Part shown: in pieces, positions 55,829 to 64,000 of the stretch
Layout of the letters: every line of letters begins with the position of its first letter
Numbering within the stretch: the stretch's first letter is position 1
Assembly (NCBI RefSeq): GCF_001591825.1
Contig: NZ_BCVQ01000008.1
Coordinates: 62,001 to 126,000 of the forward strand
Origin: Rossellomorea vietnamensis NBRC 101237
Lineage (GTDB): Bacteria > Bacillota > Bacilli > Bacillales > Bacillaceae_B
DNA length: 64,000 nt
Direction of reading: 5' to 3'
Translations under genes and position numbers: made by a program
Notes under the pieces: model-generated
Told to the model about the DNA's origin: nothing
Databases searched by the model: none
Seen by the model: the letters and a program-made list of their open reading frames with translations, nothing else

Positions 55829-56449
55829 ATGGAAGGTATTTTGTATATACGCTTACGCCATCGAGTGCAGGTAAGGGAAGAGAGCATGGTCAAGCTTTCT
55901 CAGCTGGCGCAAATCATAGCATCTGAAACGATTGTGGAAGATATTAAGGAAATCCCGATTCATCAGGTGACCCCTTCAGATAAGAATATTGTCGTTGTCG
56001 ATGTCATGAAGGTCATCAGTGAGGTATGCAAAGTATACCCGGACCTGGATATTCAAACGATCGGGCCTACTCAAAGCATCATAGAAGTGATCTATGAGAA
56101 AAAGAAAGTCTCTCTCCCTTTATTCATTGGCGTTTGGTTACTATTATTCATCGGTGCGGCCCTGGCGATAATGAATTTCCATGAAGATGTAAGTATGAGA
56201 GAAGTTCATCAAAGGCTGTATCATTTTGTGACGGGAGGGGTGGATCCCCACCCATTATTATTTCAGGTTCCTTACTCGTTTGGTTTAGGTCTTGGAATGA
56301 TTTTGTTTTTCAATCATGTGTTTCGAAAAAGACTCAATGAAGAGCCGAGCCCTCTTGAAGTTGAAATGTTTAACTACCAGCAGGATTTAGATCAATACGT
56401 GATTATGCACGAAAATAAAGAAAGTCAGAAGAAACTGGATGACCATTAA
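55829..56449 (+). CDS. spoVAA: Stage V sporulation protein AA
   Basis: A 206-residue protein with a soluble N-terminal domain (MEGILYIRLRHRVQV onward, about residues 1-95) and two to three membrane segments. It belongs to the machinery that moves dipicolinic acid into the spore and out on germination. GTG 55820 overlaps the AGGAAG site; ATG 55829 is chosen. Overlaps spoVAB by 11 bases. Confidence 0.93.
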   Translation: MEGILYIRLRHRVQVREESMVKLSQLAQIIASETIVEDIKEIPIHQVTPSDKNIVVVDVMKVISEVCKVYPDLDIQTIGPTQSIIEVIYEKKKVSLPLFIGVWLLLFIGAALAIMNFHEDVSMREVHQRLYHFVTGGVDPHPLLFQVPYSFGLGLGMILFFNHVFRKRLNEEPSPLEVEMFNYQQDLDQYVIMHENKESQKKLDDH

Positions 56450-56861
56450 TGTATTGATCACCATATTTATCGGATTTGCCGGAGGGCTTGCTGTAGGCTC
56501 GGGATTTGTTGCATTTTTAACCGTATTGGGTATCATTCCCAGGTTAACTCAATTGACCAAAACAATGAAAATGATTCATTACTATGAGATGGCCGTCATT
56601 ACCGGGGCGCTTGCAGGAGGATTCATCAGCCTGAATGACTACACTCTCCATTTCTCTCCATTGGTCCTTATCCCCCTCGGTCTCATGAGCGGAGTGTTCA
56701 TCGGACTGTTGGCTGCTGCCTTGACAGAAGTATTGAATGTGTTTCCCATCCTGGCCAAACGAATCGGGATTGATGGACAGATTGTGATACTGATCATGGC
56801 GATCGTATTCGGGAAGATTTTCGGTTCTCTATTTCATTGGCTTTACTTGGTTCATCAATAA
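56439..56861 (+). CDS. spoVAB: Stage V sporulation protein AB
   Basis: A 140-residue membrane protein with about four hydrophobic segments ([59 protein letters not shown]). Part of the SpoVA complex. No strong ribosome site, so it is probably coupled to spoVAA. In B. subtilis spoVAC, spoVAD and spoVAEb come next; here only 23 bases separate its stop from spoVAEa. Confidence 0.92.
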   Translation: MTINVLITIFIGFAGGLAVGSGFVAFLTVLGIIPRLTQLTKTMKMIHYYEMAVITGALAGGFISLNDYTLHFSPLVLIPLGLMSGVFIGLLAAALTEVLNVFPILAKRIGIDGQIVILIMAIVFGKIFGSLFHWLYLVHQ

Positions 56862-56884
56862 TTTGCAAGAGGCAGGGGTTTCGT

Positions 56885-57481
56885 ATGGACAATAAAAGGA
56901 AAGTGATCCTGATAACAGATGGGGATGAATACGCCAAGCGCGCCATTGAATGTGTGGCGAAAGAGTATGGCGGAAGGTGTATATCAAGCTCCAAAGGCAA
57001 TCCCTCTGTGTTGTCGGGACCCGAAATTGTAAAGCTGATTCAAAGAGCCAAAAACGACCCTGTCTTTGTGATGTTTGATGATAGTGGATTCATTGGGGAA
57101 GGCGCAGGTGAAAGGGCGCTAAAGTATGTTGCGAATCATGCGGAAATAGACGTGCTCGGAATTATTGCGGTAGCAAGTAAAACCAGGCAGGCGGAATGGA
57201 CCAGGGTGGATGTCTGCATTGATAAATTCGGGGAGTTGACTCCATACGGGGTCGATAAATTCGGTGTACCTGAAATGGATGTTGGAAGATTGACGGGAGA
57301 CACTGTTTACTGCCTTGATGAACTGGATGTGCCGGTGATTGTCGGAATTGGTGACATAGGGAAAATGGCCAAGCGGGATCATTATTCCCAAGGTGCCCCC
57401 ATTACGAAAAAAGCAGTGGAGATCATCTTAGAAAGGAGTGGGTATCATGCCTCAAAAGACGAAAGAAACACCGATACCTAA
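56885..57481 (+). CDS. spoVAEA: Stage V sporulation protein AEa
   Basis: A 198-residue soluble protein ([54 protein letters not shown]) matching SpoVAEa, the non-membrane AE protein, dispensable in B. subtilis. It is sometimes labelled plain SpoVAE, but it is not the membrane SpoVAEb. ATG 56885 is six bases after GGGG; the frame opens earlier inside spoVAB. Its end overlaps spoVAF. Confidence 0.9.
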   Translation: MDNKRKVILITDGDEYAKRAIECVAKEYGGRCISSSKGNPSVLSGPEIVKLIQRAKNDPVFVMFDDSGFIGEGAGERALKYVANHAEIDVLGIIAVASKTRQAEWTRVDVCIDKFGELTPYGVDKFGVPEMDVGRLTGDTVYCLDELDVPVIVGIGDIGKMAKRDHYSQGAPITKKAVEIILERSGYHASKDERNTDT

Positions 57482-58925
57482 AGATTTAAAGGTCATTGAA
57501 GACTATATGAAAGAGCACGTAGGATTGAACACGAGCTTTGACATCGGTGTCCGCAAATTGATGGTCTTGAAAAAAGGTGTTCATTTTTATTATATAAATG
57601 GGCTCACCGATGCATCCTATATCATTGAAATTGTAGAAGAACTTGTGGAAATCAATGATCATGAACGGGCTACAAGCAGATTATACGATATTGTACATAA
57701 TCGACTTGTACATCAATCCGTTGAACCGGTAAAAACGATTGAAGAAGCAGTTGATGAAGTGCTTTCCGGTTTGATTGCCGTATTTGTTGAAGGATATGAA
57801 GAAGCGCTGATCGTAGATGTCAGGAGTTATCCTGGAAGACAGCCGTCAGAACCCGATACGGAGAAGGTCGTCCGCGGTTCCCGTGACGGTTATGTCGAGA
57901 ATATCATCGTCAATACAGCCTTAACAAGAAGAAGAATAAGAGATCCCAGGCTGAGGTTTGAAATATTCCGGATTGGAGAGCGTTCCAAGACGGATATTTC
58001 AATTGCATATATCGATGATGTGGCAAACCCGAGCTTGATTGAAGTGATTAAGAAAGAATTGAAAAGTATTAAAATCGATGGGTTGACGATGGCGGATAAA
58101 ACGATAGAAGAGTTTCTGGTAAAGCAAGGATATAATCCATATCCACTGGTCAGATATACAGAAAGGGCGGATGTAGCTGCGACCCACCTGCTAGAAGGGC
58201 ATGTGCTGATCTTTGTCGATACATCGCCGAGTGTCATCATCACGCCTACCACGTTCTTTCATCATCTGCAGCATGCGGAGGAGTATAGACAATCACCGGC
58301 TGTTGGGACGTTTGTGAGATGGACAAGATTCATGGGAGTGCTTGCTTCACTTTTCCTTCTTCCGTTATGGTATCTATTCGTACTGGATCCATCACTGCTG
58401 CCGGAAGTCATTAAATATGTCGGACCTCAGGAACAAACCAATATTCCGGTGATCGTTCAATTATTCATCGCTGACCTTGGGGTGGAGATGTTCAGGATCG
58501 CCGCCATCCATACCCCGACCCCGCTCTCGACGGCCATGGGTTTGATCGCCGCCGTCTTGATCGGTCAGATTGCCATCGATGTAGGGCTATTTCAGCCTGA
58601 GGTCATCCTGTATGTAGCTGTCGCTTCGATCGGTACGTTTGCAACTCCGAGTTATGAATTGAGTGTAGCGAATAAGATGGCAAGGCTTCTTCTACTGGTG
58701 ATGGTTGCGTTCTTCCATATACCTGGTTTGATGATTGGAAGTACCCTGTTCATTCTGTACGTAGCGAATATCAAATCCCTCAATACACCGTATCTATGGC
58801 CGCTGCTGCCTTTCAGTCCGAAGGCGTTTATGCAGATTCTCGTCAGGAAGTCGGTACCGGGGTCTAAAATTCGACCAAGTATCGTCCAGCCGAGAAATAA
58901 ATACAAACAGCCTGCGAAATCTTAG
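57447..58925 (+). CDS. spoVAF: Stage V sporulation protein AF (GerA-family membrane protein)
   Basis: A 492-residue homologue of spore germinant receptor A subunits. A soluble N-terminal half (about residues 1-280) is followed by about five membrane segments ([35 protein letters not shown] and others). It associates with germinant receptors and OtrA in B. subtilis. ATG 57447 follows AAAGGAG with proper spacing. Ends 76 bases before lysA. Confidence 0.93.
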   Translation: MPQKTKETPIPKDLKVIEDYMKEHVGLNTSFDIGVRKLMVLKKGVHFYYINGLTDASYIIEIVEELVEINDHERATSRLYDIVHNRLVHQSVEPVKTIEEAVDEVLSGLIAVFVEGYEEALIVDVRSYPGRQPSEPDTEKVVRGSRDGYVENIIVNTALTRRRIRDPRLRFEIFRIGERSKTDISIAYIDDVANPSLIEVIKKELKSIKIDGLTMADKTIEEFLVKQGYNPYPLVRYTERADVAATHLLEGHVLIFVDTSPSVIITPTTFFHHLQHAEEYRQSPAVGTFVRWTRFMGVLASLFLLPLWYLFVLDPSLLPEVIKYVGPQEQTNIPVIVQLFIADLGVEMFRIAAIHTPTPLSTAMGLIAAVLIGQIAIDVGLFQPEVILYVAVASIGTFATPSYELSVANKMARLLLLVMVAFFHIPGLMIGSTLFILYVANIKSLNTPYLWPLLPFSPKAFMQILVRKSVPGSKIRPSIVQPRNKYKQPAKS

Positions 58926-59001
58926 AATATTGCAACAATTCCTTTTCTGTGGTAAATTACGTTTAATTAGTAGTGGACTATAGAGGGGAATGAGACGTTT
59001 C

Positions 59002-60300
59002 ATGCATCTTCATGGATCAGCAGAAATAAAAAACGGGGGCCTAATGATAGGCGGGGTCAGTACCGGAGACCTGGTGGCTCAATATGGTACCCCCCTTTAT
59101 GTTTATGACACGAAACTTGTCAGGGAGCGTGCAAAAGGGTTTAAAGAAACATTTGAATCCCTCGGGGTGAAGGCGGAAGTGGCCTATGCCAGCAAAGCAT
59201 TCTCCTGTATCGGAATCTTTCAGTTAATGGATGAAGAAGGGTTGTCCCTGGATGTCGTTTCTGGAGGAGAGCTATTTACGGCCTTGAAGGCAGGTTTTCC
59301 TCCGGGGCGGATCCATTTTAATGGGAATAACAAGTCAAGGGAAGAACTGACGATGGCCATTGAACATAGAATCGGCTGTATCGTCGTCGATAACTTTCAT
59401 GAACTGGAGCTTGTGGGTGAATTGTCACGATCTCTTGAAGAAGCCACAAAGGTGTTGTTAAGAGTAACACCAGGGATCGAAGCTCATACCCATGATTATA
59501 TCCTTACGGGACAGGAAGATTCGAAATTCGGATTTGATTTAGAGAACGGTCAAGCCGAAAAAGCGATGAAATCAGCGCTGGATTCCGAAACAATTGAATT
59601 GTTGGGACTCCATTGCCATATTGGTTCACAGATTTTTGAAACGACGGGATTCATTCTCGCTGCCAGGAAAATCATTGAAAAGGTCGCCCTGTGGCGTTCT
59701 CAATACAGCTTTGATCCACAGGTCATTAATCTGGGTGGTGGATTTGGAATCCGATACACAAAAGAGGATGATCCCATCCCTCCTGCTCAGTATGTGAAAG
59801 AAATGATCGCTGCAGTGAAAGAGGAAGTGGAGAAATACAATTTAGCTATGCCTGAAATCTGGATTGAACCGGGTCGGTCACTTGTAGGAGACGCAGGTAC
59901 AAGTCTTTATACGTTGGGGGCGCAGAAAGATGTTCCGGGCGTCAGGAAATATGTAGCGGTCGATGGGGGAATGAGCGACAATATCAGGCCTGCCCTATAC
60001 AAGGCGAAATATGAAGCGATCATAGCGAATAAAGCAGACCGGATGTGTGAAGATACGGTTTCCGTTGCAGGGAAGTGCTGTGAGTCCGGAGACATGTTGA
60101 TATGGGACCTGCCACTCCCTGTCGCAGAAGACGGGGATATTCTGGCTGTGTTTTGTACAGGTGCATACGGATATTCAATGGCGAATAACTATAATCGGAT
60201 TCCACGGCCAGCCGTCGTATTCGTCGAGGACGGAGAAGCCAGGTTAGCTGTCCGAAGGGAGACATATGAGGATCTGATTACCCATGATGTTATGTTTTAA
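59002..60300 (+). CDS. lysA: Diaminopimelate decarboxylase
   Basis: A 432-residue PLP enzyme for the last step of lysine synthesis. The PLP Lys65 is in AYASKAF; SGGELFTALKAG, HCHIGSQIF, NLGGGFGIRY and the CESGDM segment with the active-site Cys are present. ATG 58990 overlaps the AGGGG ribosome site; ATG 59002 gives the MHLHG start that parallels B. subtilis LysA, though its spacing is long. It follows the spoVA operon as in B. subtilis. Confidence 0.94.
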   Translation: MHLHGSAEIKNGGLMIGGVSTGDLVAQYGTPLYVYDTKLVRERAKGFKETFESLGVKAEVAYASKAFSCIGIFQLMDEEGLSLDVVSGGELFTALKAGFPPGRIHFNGNNKSREELTMAIEHRIGCIVVDNFHELELVGELSRSLEEATKVLLRVTPGIEAHTHDYILTGQEDSKFGFDLENGQAEKAMKSALDSETIELLGLHCHIGSQIFETTGFILAARKIIEKVALWRSQYSFDPQVINLGGGFGIRYTKEDDPIPPAQYVKEMIAAVKEEVEKYNLAMPEIWIEPGRSLVGDAGTSLYTLGAQKDVPGVRKYVAVDGGMSDNIRPALYKAKYEAIIANKADRMCEDTVSVAGKCCESGDMLIWDLPLPVAEDGDILAVFCTGAYGYSMANNYNRIPRPAVVFVEDGEARLAVRRETYEDLITHDVMF

Positions 60301-60312
60301 CGACCAATCATA

Positions 60313-60351
60313 TAGTCTTTAAGTATATCGTACTTAAAGACTACTTTTTTT
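60313..60351 (+). terminator. Terminator after lysA
   Basis: A 13-bp perfect stem TAGTCTTTAAGTA/TACTTAAAGACTA with five-base loop and T run. Confidence 0.92.
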
Positions 60352-60441
60352 GTATTCTGAATTACATACTTTAACAAATTTCGATTTTACTATACAATAA
60401 CAATGACATAAACACATAGAGTGAAGACAAAGGAGTCAGTC

Positions 60442-60534
60442 ATGAAGATCAGTAATAAAGCATTGTTCTTGTTATTAATCGTTGCCGGTCTGGTGTGGGG
60501 AGTCATCTACTGGATGTTCATCGCTGGAAACTGA
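60442..60534 (+). CDS. Tiny single-span membrane protein, 30 residues, unknown
   Basis: ATG 60442 follows AAAGGAG by six bases. The protein begins MKISNKALFL and is essentially one hydrophobic helix with Trp and Gly, ending MFIAGN. I do not recognise it. The lysA-ribT gap (60301-60663) otherwise holds the lysA terminator and an AT-rich promoter region; I see no FMN riboswitch. Confidence 0.55.
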   Translation: MKISNKALFLLLIVAGLVWGVIYWMFIAGN

Positions 60535-60651
60535 TTGATTGGGATTTGCTTAATAAAAGTAAATTTAGTAAGATAAATAAACGTTCATATCAATTAAATT
60601 TCTGGTTTTTGTCTATAATTAGGAAATAAATAGATTAGACATAAAACATGA

Positions 60652-61033
<382 letters not shown>

Positions 61034-61035
<2 letters not shown>

Positions 61036-61078
61036 AGAGGCAGGCCGCCTATTCTGGTGGTCCGCCTCTTTTTTTTCG
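61034..61078 (+). terminator. Terminator after ribT, overlapping ypuF 3' end
   Basis: AAAGAGGC and GCCTCTTT close a stem-loop with inner G/C pairing and an eight-T tail. It covers the last ten codons of the minus-strand ypuF gene. Confidence 0.78.
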
Positions 61079-61579
61079 TAAGGCATTTCTCCGCTCGGTA
61101 ATCACATCGGTGCGGTCCCTGAGGGAATGGCGGTGAATGAGCGCTGAATTCGTCAGGTCACTCTCTGAACACCAGATGTAGCCATTTTTCCTGCACCGCA
61201 GTTGAACCTGATCTGAAAGGGAAGCATCCGTTAAAGGCAGGATGATACTGTGATAAGGTTGATTTTCACCGATTTCGTGAATGGTTTCCTCCATCATTGC
61301 GTGAAGCTTTCCGGAATGAATCCCCAACCCGGTCAATTGTTTGTGATTTCCCTCAATATTCTTCATGGCTTTATTGAATGTCCTGACCGCACCTGTCAGA
61401 TTGCCCCGTCTATAATGATAAAAGCCCACTGCGACCTGAATGAGACCCACCCAGTGGGAAGTCCTGTTCCCCGGATCGACTTCTTTCCAATATTCTTCTA
61501 ATACTTCATGGCATTCAAAATAATCTCGATTACCGTGAAAATACATTAAGTATTCGATGTAGGCTTCCGGATAAACCAT
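61049..61579 (-). CDS. ypuF: DUF309 domain protein YpuF
   Basis: A 176-residue protein with a DUF309 helical domain in the first 100 residues (FHGNRDYFECHEVLEEYWK, GLIQVAVGFYHYRRGN). The conserved HxxxE-type motif suggests metal or ligand binding, but the function is unknown. It lies between ribT and scpA, as ypuF does in B. subtilis. Confidence 0.85.
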   Translation of the reverse strand: MVYPEAYIEYLMYFHGNRDYFECHEVLEEYWKEVDPGNRTSHWVGLIQVAVGFYHYRRGNLTGAVRTFNKAMKNIEGNHKQLTGLGIHSGKLHAMMEETIHEIGENQPYHSIILPLTDASLSDQVQLRCRKNGYIWCSESDLTNSALIHRHSLRDRTDVITERRNALRKKRGGPPE

Positions 61580-61744
61580 AAGATCCCTCCATATGACGCA
61601 AAGTAGTTAAATTGTAGCATAAACCCCCGTGGATACGACAGGAAAGCCTGTAAATACAAAACTTTCTATTGGAGAATAGTGGTCTTTCTACTATACTATT
61701 AAGTAGCGTTCCAGCAAGATTGTTATGAGAAATTTGGTGATAAA

Positions 61745-62509
61745 GTGGAATACAATGTAAAGATTGACGCTTTTGAAGGTCCCTTGGATCTTCTTTTGCA
61801 TCTGATTAACTCGTTAGAAATTGATATATATGATATTCCTATGGCTCAGATCACGGAGCAATATATGTTATATGTACATACGATGAAGGATTTGCAACTG
61901 GATGTCGCAAGTGAATATCTGGTGATGGCAGCTACGTTACTCGCCATTAAAAGTAAAATGCTCCTTCCTAAGCATGATGAGGGCATGATGGGCGATGAAA
62001 TCGAATTTGAAGAGGAAGATCCCCGCGACGAACTGGTGGAGCGGTTGATTGAATACCGTAAATTTAAAGAAGCGGCGAATGAACTGAAGCATCGTGAGGA
62101 AGAGAGGGGGCAAGTGTATACCAAGCCTCCAAGTGACCTTTCTGAATTCAGTGAAGAGGTTGATTTCAAGAATACTGAGGTTCAGGTATCTTTATATGAT
62201 ATGCTTGGAGCTTTTCATAAATTATTGAGAAGGAAAAAACTCCAGCGCCCCGTTCAAACGAGAATTACGAGACAGGAAATATCCATTGAGAAGAGAATGA
62301 CCGATATTCTGGAAAACTTACAAAATTTAAAAAGGCGCACATCCTTTACAAGTCTTTTCCCCTCTGATAGTAAAGAGCATCTCGTGGTGACGTTCCTTGC
62401 TGTGCTTGAATTAATGAAGCGGAAACAAATCATCGTCAACCAGGAGAATAACTTTACGGAAATATTTGTAGAAGCAGGAAAGGAGGCTGGAATGGTTGAG
62501 CAATATTAA
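61745..62509 (+). CDS. scpA: Segregation and condensation protein A
   Basis: A 254-residue kleisin of the SMC condensin. The N-terminal domain ([21 protein letters not shown] region) binds the SMC neck and the C-terminal winged helix ([18 protein letters not shown]) binds the SMC head. Starts at GTG 61745, as in relatives. Overlaps scpB by 14 bases. Confidence 0.95.
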   Translation: MEYNVKIDAFEGPLDLLLHLINSLEIDIYDIPMAQITEQYMLYVHTMKDLQLDVASEYLVMAATLLAIKSKMLLPKHDEGMMGDEIEFEEEDPRDELVERLIEYRKFKEAANELKHREEERGQVYTKPPSDLSEFSEEVDFKNTEVQVSLYDMLGAFHKLLRRKKLQRPVQTRITRQEISIEKRMTDILENLQNLKRRTSFTSLFPSDSKEHLVVTFLAVLELMKRKQIIVNQENNFTEIFVEAGKEAGMVEQY

Positions 62510-63089
62510 TTGGAAAGGAGTCCTTGAAAGCTTATTGTTTGCAGCAGGGGACGAAGGTCTATCACTGAAACAGGTCTGTTCTGTGCTGGAAATCGAAGAA
62601 CAAAAAGCAAAGGATGTCCTTGAAGACTTGAAGAATGATTATGAGAATGATTCCAATAGAGGCATATACATCATTGAAATAGCAGGAACCTTTCAATTAG
62701 TGACAAAAAAAAGGAATGCAGACTACTTAAAGAAACTGGTCGAATCCCCACATGTAAGCTTCCTGTCCCAGGCAGCCCTTGAAACCCTTGCGATTATCGC
62801 GTATAAACAGCCGATCACGCGTATGGAAATCGAGCAGATCAGGGGTGTCAAGACCGAGCGTCCCATTCAGACCCTTACATCAAAAGGGCTCGTCAAGGAA
62901 GTGGGAAGGGCGGAAGGGACAGGACGTGCCTTTTTATTTGGTACCACGAAAGAATTTCTGGACTACTTCGGCCTGAAGAGCATCGAGGAGCTTCCGCCTC
63001 TTCCTGAAAACATTGAAGATGAATTCGCCCAGGACGAAGCGGACCTGTTCTTTGAGAAATTTCAGGAGACGATGGAAACGAACGAATAG
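62496..63089 (+). CDS. scpB: Segregation and condensation protein B
   Basis: A 197-residue protein with two winged-helix domains that binds the ScpA middle region as a dimer in the SMC complex. [38 protein letters not shown] and [17 protein letters not shown] are typical. TTG 62496 is nine bases after AGGAGG inside scpA; the nearby ATG 62492 is in the scpA frame. In B. subtilis ypuI follows, but none is seen here. Confidence 0.94.
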   Translation: MSNINWKGVLESLLFAAGDEGLSLKQVCSVLEIEEQKAKDVLEDLKNDYENDSNRGIYIIEIAGTFQLVTKKRNADYLKKLVESPHVSFLSQAALETLAIIAYKQPITRMEIEQIRGVKTERPIQTLTSKGLVKEVGRAEGTGRAFLFGTTKEFLDYFGLKSIEELPPLPENIEDEFAQDEADLFFEKFQETMETNE

Positions 63090-63102
63090 AAAATCATATA
63101 TG

Positions 63103-63148
63103 AAAACGCAGGACTGTAATGATGCATACACAGTCCTGCGTTTTTTTT
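63103..63148 (+). terminator. Terminator of scpAB
   Basis: AAAACGCAGGACTGT pairs with ACAGTCCTGCGTTTT and a T run follows. Confidence 0.9.
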
Positions 63149-63218
63149 GTTTTGGAGACGGCCTATCGTGATTAACCTTTCACTTGTACAATCTGCCCTT
63201 TTGCTTTCGAGATTTCAC

Positions 63219-63247
63219 TCATATTACCCCTTGTCCTCTCATAAACT
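63219..63247 (+). promoter_or_regulatory. Candidate sigma-E promoter of dacB
   Basis: TCATATT (63219-63225), 14 bp, CATAAACT (63240-63247) fits the sigma-E pattern KMATATT-N14-CATANNNT. dacB is a sigma-E gene in B. subtilis. Confidence 0.6.
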
Positions 63248-63283
63248 TGTACAAACACGTTAGATTTAAAGGAGTAGATGGGT

Positions 63284-64000
63284 GTGAATCGAAAGAGAGC
63301 GAGATTTTACATATACTATTTTCTAATCATTGCCTTTCTGTTTGTCTCTGTTTCCAATAAGGTTCTGGCTGCACCTTCAGTCAGTTCACAAAAAGCAATC
63401 TTAATGGATCAGGAAACAGGGCGCATTCTATATGAAAAGGATGCCCATACTCAAAGTCGCATTGCCAGCATCACGAAAATCATGACCGCGATCCTTGCCG
63501 TCGAGTCCGGAAAGATGGATCAGGAAGTAACCGTATCTCAGAACGCGGCCGGTACGGAAGGCTCCTCCCTTTACTTGAAGGCAGGAGAGAAGATAAAGCT
63601 TGAGGATCTCGTGTACGGATTGATGCTCAGGTCAGGGAATGATGGGGCAGTCGCCATTGCGGAATTTGTAGGGGGAAGCCTCGACGGTTTTGTCTATATG
63701 ATGAATGAAAAGGCAAAGGAAATAGGGATGGAAAATACACATTTCTCCAATCCACACGGTCTGGATGACCATGAAGATCACTATTCGACAGCGTATGATA
63801 TGGCCGTTCTCACGAGATATTCCATGGAAAACGATAGGTATAAGGAAATTGCAGGCACCAAGGTCCACACCGCCCCTAATCCAGATGAAAAATGGGACCG
63901 CAAGTGGAAAAACAAAAATAGACTGCTGACGGAATTATATAAATATAGTACAGGAGGGAAAACGGGTTATACAAAACTGGCAAAAAGAACGCTCGTTTCC
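63284..64000 (+). CDS. dacB: Sporulation D-alanyl-D-alanine carboxypeptidase DacB (PBP5*), 3' truncated by window
   Basis: The frame is open to the window end; 239 codons are seen. A signal peptide ([20 protein letters not shown] to VLAA) precedes the transpeptidase-like domain with SITK (Ser62), SGN and KTG (GGKTGYT). DacB acts in the mother cell on spore cortex peptidoglycan to set cross-linking. ATG 63278 lies only three bases from GGAG, so GTG 63284 with nine bases is preferred. A sigma-E-like promoter upstream and location after scpB support DacB over DacA or DacF. Confidence 0.88.
   Translation, partial: MNRKRARFYIYYFLIIAFLFVSVSNKVLAAPSVSSQKAILMDQETGRILYEKDAHTQSRIASITKIMTAILAVESGKMDQEVTVSQNAAGTEGSSLYLKAGEKIKLEDLVYGLMLRSGNDGAVAIAEFVGGSLDGFVYMMNEKAKEIGMENTHFSNPHGLDDHEDHYSTAYDMAVLTRYSMENDRYKEIAGTKVHTAPNPDEKWDRKWKNKNRLLTELYKYSTGGKTGYTKLAKRTLVS

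Noticed and set aside
56885-57481. Reading the AE gene as the membrane protein SpoVAEb
   Set aside because: The product is soluble with no membrane segments and carries SpoVAEa motifs, so the core AEb protein is indeed missing.

Overview
The window is an ordinary-looking stretch of a low-to-mid GC, endospore-forming Bacillaceae chromosome. Gene order follows the Bacillus subtilis yqi-yqj-yqk-spoII-spoVA-ypu segment closely: brxB, artPQR, yqjA, an epimerase and a carboxylase, a PepT-like peptidase, dinB, gndA, zwf, rnz, namA, proC, yqjP, yqjQ, uvrX, yqkB, yqkD, yqkE, yqkF, mciZ, nudF, spoIIM, fur, yqzK, xerD, deoB, pupG, dacF, spoIIA, spoVA, lysA, ribT, ypuF, scpAB, dacB. Local insertions and losses give it its own character. 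The genus is not certain; a Bacillus/Rossellomorea-type organism is my inference. I saw no transposase, prophage, tRNA, rRNA or CRISPR array.

Region by region. 1-3.6 kb: 3' part of a large secreted subtilase of the bacillopeptidase F type. 3.8-8.8 kb: mutA-mutB-meaB, an adenosylcobalamin methylmalonyl-CoA mutase with its chaperone. 8.9-13.9 kb: bacilliredoxin, a polar amino-acid ABC transporter (art), an aromatic acid exporter-like membrane protein, an L,D-transpeptidase and a 31-residue Prli42 stressosome anchor. 14.0-16.0 kb: methylmalonyl-CoA epimerase and a carboxyltransferase beta subunit. With mutAB these give most of the route from propionyl-CoA to succinyl-CoA; the biotin carboxylase partner is not in the window. 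16-26.9 kb: peptidase, lone CheW, DNA polymerase IV, pentose phosphate enzymes (gndA, zwf), two flavin/cyclase accessory genes, RNase Z, a phosphatase and an acetyltransferase. 26.9-32.9 kb: namA, a glycosyltransferase, proC under a T-box leader, yqjP, yqjQ and a lipoprotein. 33-39.7 kb: glcU-gdh, a LexA-boxed uvrX-yolD pair, iron-sulfur proteins, a kinase and a hydrolase. 39.7-43.4 kb: HMG-CoA lyase, thiolase and a 3-oxoacid CoA-transferase pair, which fits ketone-body or branched-chain acid catabolism and feeds the same acyl-CoA pool as the mut genes.

43.5-64 kb is dominated by sporulation and cell-cycle genes: mciZ (FtsZ inhibitor), spoIIM, fur, xerD, a nucleoside salvage operon (deoB-pupG-pdp), dacF, spoIIAA-AB-sigF, a spoVA operon, lysA, ribT, scpAB and the start of dacB. 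Candidate sigma-H, F, E and G promoters are visible at plausible places.

Points most worth attention: the spoVA operon has spoVAA, spoVAB, spoVAEa and spoVAF but no room for spoVAC, spoVAD and spoVAEb, the dipicolinate-handling core; a dispersed repeat occurs twice with a hairpin whose stem sequence changes but whose pairing is kept; five GACGCAAT motifs lie at 20-21 bp spacing after brxB; and several genes too short for routine calling (mciZ, prli42, a 43-residue and a 30-residue protein) are readable. I did not find a clearly new multi-gene system. Promoter and operator calls are eye matches to consensus and carry modest confidence.
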